From Acephala macrosclerotiorum (Eukaryota > Ascomycota > Leotiomycetes > Helotiales > Mollisiaceae), in contig MU119244.1 in assembly GCA_014904845.1 (NCBI GenBank), forward strand, positions 1 to 64,000: DNA of 64,000 nucleotides. The letters are read 5' to 3'. This document shows positions 59,401 to 64,000 of this stretch, piece after piece. The first letter of the stretch is position 1; each line of letters begins with the position of its first letter. A model generated the notes under the pieces. The model searched no databases, was not told the DNA's origin, and was given only the letters and a program-made list of their open reading frames with translations. The translations under genes were made by a program, and so were the position numbers.

Positions 59401-61298
59401 GGTTCCGAGTCATCGCTTGTGCCACTAAGCATATTCCCAAGATGAACTGGGTCAAAGTCCAAAAAATGAAGCGAGATGAGGCAGAATCGGGCCTAGACTT
59501 CATTGGCTTCATCATCTTCGAGAATAAACTGAAGCCCAGCACAGCCGGTGTCCTGGACGAACTTTCTCAAGCTGAGATTAGGAAGGTCATGTGTACTGGC
59601 GACAATATCCTGACAGCTATTAGTGTTGCACGAGAGTGTGATCTGATCGACAAGACCGCACACTGTTTTGTACCCCATTTCGCAGAAGGTAGATACAATT
59701 TTACAAGAAGCGACTGATGCTCTAGCTAACATATCGCAGGTGATTTTCAGGATCCCAAAGCACGCTTAACATGGGAAAGCATAGACAACAATATCTTCAC
59801 CTTAGATGAGCATACTCTAACGGTACGTACCTAACATATAATTAAGTATCGGTCGCTGATTGCCTGTTCTCTAGCCATTGCCGCCGCCAGCAGACGGCGA
59901 TGCATCCCTGCCGTATGATATCACGAATCTTCGAAATTACTCTTTGGCAGTTAGCGGCGATGTATTCCGCTGGATCGTTGACTTCGCTCCTCCAGAAGTA
60001 TTGCAAAGGGTTCGTGCCTTCAGACCTCACCACATTCAAAAGATGCTTACAATCCCTAGATGCTTGTTCGTGGACAGGTTTTCGCTCGCATGTCTCCAGA
60101 TGAAAAGCATGAACTTGTCGAGAAGCTGCAGACCATTGACTATTGCTGTGGATTCTGTGGCGACGGTGCTAACGATTGCGGCGCACTGAAAGCAGCCGAT
60201 GTAGGCATCTCTCTTTCGGAGGCCGAAGCTTCAGTTGCTGCACCGTTCACGAGCCGTGTGTTCGATATTACATGTGTACCAGAAGTCATCAGGTACGAGA
60301 TTCTCCTGCTACTGCTATGGATCTACTAACATAATGCTTAGGGAGGGAAGGGCTGCGTTGGTCACCAGCTTCAGTTGCTTCAAATACATGAGTCTTTATT
60401 CAGCTATCCAATTCACATCCGTCAGCTTTCTCTACGCATCCGCGTCGAATCTAGGCGACTTCCAAGTAGGCTCGCCTGTGTTGTATCTCGAACAAACGAC
60501 TAACATCATCGCAGTTCCTTTTCATCGACCTCCTCTTGATTCTTCCTATTGCCATCTTCAGTAAGTTCTCCTTTGTCGACTCGTTATAACCAGCGCTTAC
60601 ATAAAGGTAGTGGGATGGACCGGACCTTTCCCCGTGTTGTGCCGCAAGCGACCAACAGCAAATCTGGTATCACGAAAAGTGTTGACACCATTACTTGGAC
60701 AAATTACCATCTGCATACTCATCCAAGCTGTTGGTTTCAAGGCCGTTCAAAAGCAAGCTTGGTATGTTCTAAGATGAACTCATGTCCCTTAACAATACTG
60801 ATATTCTCTAGGTACATACCTCCTCACTTAGACAGGGAGAAGTCCAACATCATGAACTCACAAAATACCACACTATTCCTCGTTTCTTGCTTCGAGTACA
60901 TTCTGTCCGGAATAGTGTTGAACGTTGGGCCACCATTCCGCCAATCGATGGCACACAATTGTATGGGTTCCTTTTAATTCGTATCTGAATTCTACTAATG
61001 ATGCCTAGTACCTTTCGTCGTCACGATTGTTGTGGCGCTACTGTTCACGGCGTACATGCTTTTTGACCCCTCAGAGTCATTTGCAAAATTCATGCAATTA
61101 ACTCCGATGAGCTGGGACTTCAAGTCCTTTATACTGGTCCTTGGGGTCGGATACATCGCATTGGCTTGGGCGACAGAGAACTATGTCTTTCCACGTCTTG
61201 CAAAGTATCTGGGCATGCTGAAGACCCGCATCTCGAGGACGCCGAAAAAGAGGAAAGCGTACAAACTCATCTTAGAGGAAATGAGAGCATTTCAGTAG
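56460..61298 (+). CDS. YPK9: P5B-type ATPase (Ypk9/ATP13A2 family)
   Basis: Fifteen exons (56460..57242, 57337..57687, 57734..57868, 57917..57983, 58032..59095, 59143..59299, 59356..59688, 59740..59822, 59875..60009, 60060..60292, 60342..60465, 60515..60560, 60611..60761, 60812..60960, 61009..61298) give 1,366 residues. P5B ATPases are vacuolar/lysosomal polyamine exporters (ATP13A2) or metal-tolerance proteins (Ypk9). The first ~190 residues are acidic and disordered. The actuator motif TGES is at 489-492. The P5B signature PPALP (625-629) is followed by [19 protein letters not shown] and the phosphorylation motif DKTGTLT (D668). KGAPE in the nucleotide domain and [18 protein letters not shown] complete the catalytic set. 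PPALP instead of PPELP separates P5B from P5A (Spf1). All fourteen introns are about 45-95 nt and phase-consistent. Confidence 0.95.
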
Positions 61299-61609
61299 TA
61301 CATTCTGTATATATAGATAATTTTCTCATAATGAGATACCCGAAAACGATCATATAATACATTTTGAAAATAGTTCTTTTTATAGTGCTGCAGTGACGTA
61401 GTTCACAAACCCTAGAATATTTTGAGGTTGTTAAGGCATTGATTGTACGGGTGACGGCAGGGACTTTCTGAGATGATACACCACCCTGCGCTTTGATCTC
61501 GACTTCTCAAACAATCAACACAGCTTCCGTTATTCTGCTCCTCTCATCCTCTTCTCTTTCTTACTTCAGAGTAAATATATACACGGAAGTATTCCAAGAA
61601 ATCGCGACC
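61299..61609. other. Tandem spacer P5B ATPase / methyltransferase
   Basis: These 311 bp hold the ATPase 3' UTR and the methyltransferase promoter, with a pyrimidine-rich stretch at 61.53-61.57 kb just upstream of the start. Confidence 0.4.
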
Positions 61610-62845
61610 ATGAATTCCATAGGTACTTTCACAACAACCTCCATATGCCACGAACCGTAATTAACATCTCAAAGACTGGATACTGGACGGGGGATACCTC
61701 CCCCATGCTGTAATCCGCATTGGAATTCGGCGACAGCTCCAAGAACGCATCAGAATCATCAAGACTACGTCTCTCGAGGAAGCGTACGAGCGGAAGATGA
61801 AATACGTCGAGCTTCTCCGCAGTCGACCAATTGCCATTGAGACCGCCACTGCAAATGAGCAGCATTATGAAGTCGGTACTGGGGTTCTACAGGCTTGTCT
61901 TGGTCCTAGGATGAAGTATTCAAGCTGCCTGTACCCGAAGGGGAGTGAGACTCTGGCTCAGGCTGAGATTGCGATGTTGAAGACTTATATCCAGAAGGCA
62001 CAGTTGAAGGATGGAATGAGTATTTTGGATCTTGGGTGAGCTTCGATGCCGTGTGCGTTTCATGCTTCAGCTTTGACTGATGTGATTCAAGATGTGGTTG
62101 GGGATCTGGAGCTTTGTATTTTGCGGAGGTGCTTCCCAACTCCAAAATCACGGCCTTCTCGAACTCGAGGACCCAGAAGATCTATATAGATAACAAGGCC
62201 GAGGAGAAGGGTCTCACTAACTTGAATGTCATCACTGGAAACATTACGGATTACGAGTTCAAGGAGGACAGCTTCGATCGAGTCGTGTCTATTGAGGTAT
62301 GTATCACATGATTATTACTAGATTCGGTTGCATTGACCTCCTCAGATGTTCGAACACATGAAGAACTATGAGCTGCTTATGGCGAAGGTCTCGAGAGCGC
62401 TGAAGCCTTCAGGGAAGCTCTTCGTTCATATCTTCAGTCATAGAGACTCGCCGTATGACTTCGAGGATGGCTGGATGAGCACGCATTTCTTCTCTGGAGG
62501 AACAATGCCATCAGCCGATCTCCTACTCTACTTCCAAAGGGATCTCAAGCTAGAAACCCAATGGTGGGTTTCAGGAAAGAATTATGCCAAGACATGTGAG
62601 GTAAGTATCCCTAGTCTACTCTCCTACCTCTCTTACCCTTTTTGCAGGACTGGCTATCCAAAATGTGTGCAAGCAAAAAGGAAATATGGCCACATCTCAC
62701 CGAGACTTATGGCGAGAAGGATACAGCCATGTGGTACTATAGATGGCAGATCTTCTACATGGCTTGCGCAGAGCTGTTTGCCTGGGAAGGTGGTGATACT
62801 TGGGGAGTATCTCATTACTTATTCGAAAAGCCTGCATCCGCATAG
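61610..62845 (+). CDS. CFA synthase-superfamily methyltransferase (CNMT-like)
   Basis: The exons are 61610..61622, 61675..62035, 62092..62296, 62346..62600 and 62648..62845, giving 343 residues. The first exon has only 13 nt (MNSI and one base). Motif I of the SAM-binding fold is SILDLGCGWGSGALYFAE (residues ~120-137). Later motifs are ITAFSNSRTQKIYID, DSFDRVVSIEMFEHMKNYEL, a KPSGKLFVHIFSHRD strand and FFSGGTMPSADLLLYFQ. This arrangement is that of coclaurine N-methyltransferase-like enzymes of the cyclopropane-fatty-acid synthase superfamily, which methylate amines in plants or lipids in bacteria. No membrane segment or signal is seen. The substrate in fungi is unknown. It runs in the same direction as the P5B ATPase but no functional link is shown. 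Confidence 0.87.
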
Positions 62846-63811
62846 AGTATCCATAGCACATAGAGATTGTGCCGTAGAATCCATAGAATCCAAATTGATT
62901 GCTCCCAGTATGTACGTACAATGCCATGATCCTCAAAAGTGAATTGCCCATCTCTCCGAAACCGCCTTCACTCACATATCTGGTGGCGAGCCCCCTATCG
63001 AAGCTTTACTGGCGCATCGTATCGATCTCGTCTTCATATTTCGTGATTCAATGGTCCCAAGGGTGCTTCCATCCTAACAACGCAGGGCCTGTCAAAGTAT
63101 CAGAAGGAATCTAAACGAGGAAAGCTGGCGAGTGTTACCGTCTTTCTTCGCGCGATACATCAACTGCAATGAAGGTCAACAATCGAGCGATATGCAAGCT
63201 ATATGGACCAGAACTTACGAAGAACCACATACTTGCTCCAAGACCTGTAGCAGCGAAACGGTAGAGTGGTCGAACTGGGTGGATGCGAATTGGGTGTTTC
63301 CCGTGGCTGGTCATGATTCTATTCCTGTAATCAGTTACACAGAGCGAGTACGATTGAATTGATTTGAGTATCACTCACGCAGATTGACAGCTAAGTTGCT
63401 GCAGAGTGTTCGGACAATGGCCGTCGATGCCGAACGTCTTCAAAGGCCAATGTCGGCATTCGTCGGCTAAAGGAAAAACTATTGATCCGGCTGTTGGCGA
63501 CAACGCGCTCAGCTTTGAGCTGGGAGCTTCGAGTGAATGCCCCAATCGCCATTGCTATTGTCTATTTTCTAACCATTGTTAACGAGCTACGATGCGCAAG
63601 GCTTTGGTCTTGAGCATGTTACAACCCTGCTAATGAGTAATTCTCTGCCACCAGATTTATTCTTTCTACAAACTCACACCTTCCTTGCAGAGGACGCCTC
63701 TATCGATCAATGAAAGCAGACCAAATCACTTGCGCAAACTTTACGGCACGCAAAAATTGTTCCTGCATCACACAAACCAACTCTTCCCTTTGAAGAGGCG
63801 GTTTTGAAGTC
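62846..63811. other. Intergenic 1 kb upstream of BUR1
   Basis: No conserved coding frame is seen on either strand. It should carry the kinase promoter. Confidence 0.45.
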
Positions 63812-64000
63812 ATGGCGACTCCACAGATGAGTCCACAGAGCAATGGTGCTTCTCTAATCGCCTTTGCCAGGGAACATGCCCGACCTGCGAGAAGCTTCAA
63901 AGGATGCTCGAGCATCAACGACTACGACATATTGGGCAAGCTTGGAGAGGGAACGTTTGGAGAAGTACACCGAGCGAAATCAAAGAAGACTGGTGCTATT
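63812..64000 (+). CDS. BUR1: BUR1/CDK9-like kinase, 5' part only
   Basis: The first 63 codons are in the window and the gene runs off the right edge. The protein begins [12 protein letters not shown], followed by the kinase start [20 protein letters not shown] with the glycine-rich loop GEGTFGEV and then [10 protein letters not shown] just before the expected catalytic Lys. The N-terminal [19 protein letters not shown] pattern matches fungal Bur1 (Sgv1), the CDK9-like kinase that phosphorylates the RNA polymerase II CTD and Spt5 during elongation. With no C-terminal data, another CDK of the same subgroup such as CTK1 is possible. Confidence 0.75.
   Translation, partial: MATPQMSPQSNGASLIAFAREHARPARSFKGCSSINDYDILGKLGEGTFGEVHRAKSKKTGAI

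Noticed and set aside
1..64000. tRNA, rRNA, CRISPR arrays, insertion sequences and transposon ORFs
   Set aside because: By eye I found no tRNA arm pairs, no rRNA, no direct repeats with spacers, and no transposase or reverse-transcriptase motifs. A tRNA scan and repeat search would be needed to exclude short cases.

Overview
The window is nuclear DNA of a filamentous ascomycete (Pezizomycotina). The evidence is short introns (43 to about 140 nt) with GT-AG or GC-AG ends and CTAAC/CTGAC-like branch sites, about 25 genes on both strands, a 174-residue calcineurin B, a single SNF1/AMPK beta subunit, a Pezizomycotina-style long Coq8, and an AT-rich RIP-like block at the left edge. Placement in or near the Leotiomycetes is only an impression from protein similarity. 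The gene models below are hand-spliced; reading phase was checked across every junction.

Layout. 1-780 is an AT-rich block, followed by a decayed short-chain dehydrogenase. 2.2-15.3 kb is a dense housekeeping cluster: POP8, PPT1 phosphatase, ES2, COQ8, RRP36, a NIF/FCP1-like phosphatase, TEF4 (eEF1B-gamma) and the mitochondrial ribosomal protein MRPS9. 15.3-29.8 kb is gene-poor. It holds one conserved protein of unknown function with a low-complexity N-terminal half, calcineurin B (CNB1), simple repeats and coding-like scraps. 29.8-38.0 kb is dense again: EPL1 (NuA4), RKM4, KAE1, a small membrane protein and the SNF1/AMPK beta subunit. 38-41.5 kb has no intact gene but contains a decayed spliced gene. 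41.5-64 kb carries a nine-exon cytochrome P450, HAM1, FAP7, class V myosin, phosphoglycerate dehydrogenase, NAP1, a P5B ATPase (YPK9/ATP13A2 type), a coclaurine N-methyltransferase-like methyltransferase and the first 63 codons of a BUR1/CDK9-type kinase.

How the genes relate. Most are single-copy housekeeping genes in head-to-head or tail-to-tail pairs with 40-550 bp between them, not an operon or a metabolic cluster. Several serve RNA and protein synthesis (POP8, RRP36, FAP7, TEF4, MRPS9, RKM4, KAE1). Others act on chromatin or transcription (EPL1, NAP1, BUR1) or in signalling (PPT1, CNB1, SNF1 beta). The P450 and the methyltransferase are the only obvious accessory-metabolism genes and do not form a cluster.

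No novel multi-gene system, mobile element, CRISPR array, tRNA or rRNA was recognised. The most unusual signals are CpG retention in the AT-rich block, an apparent excess of GC-AG introns (4 of about 73 modelled), a decayed gene whose splice sites are still readable, and stop-free introns of 3n length in three genes.
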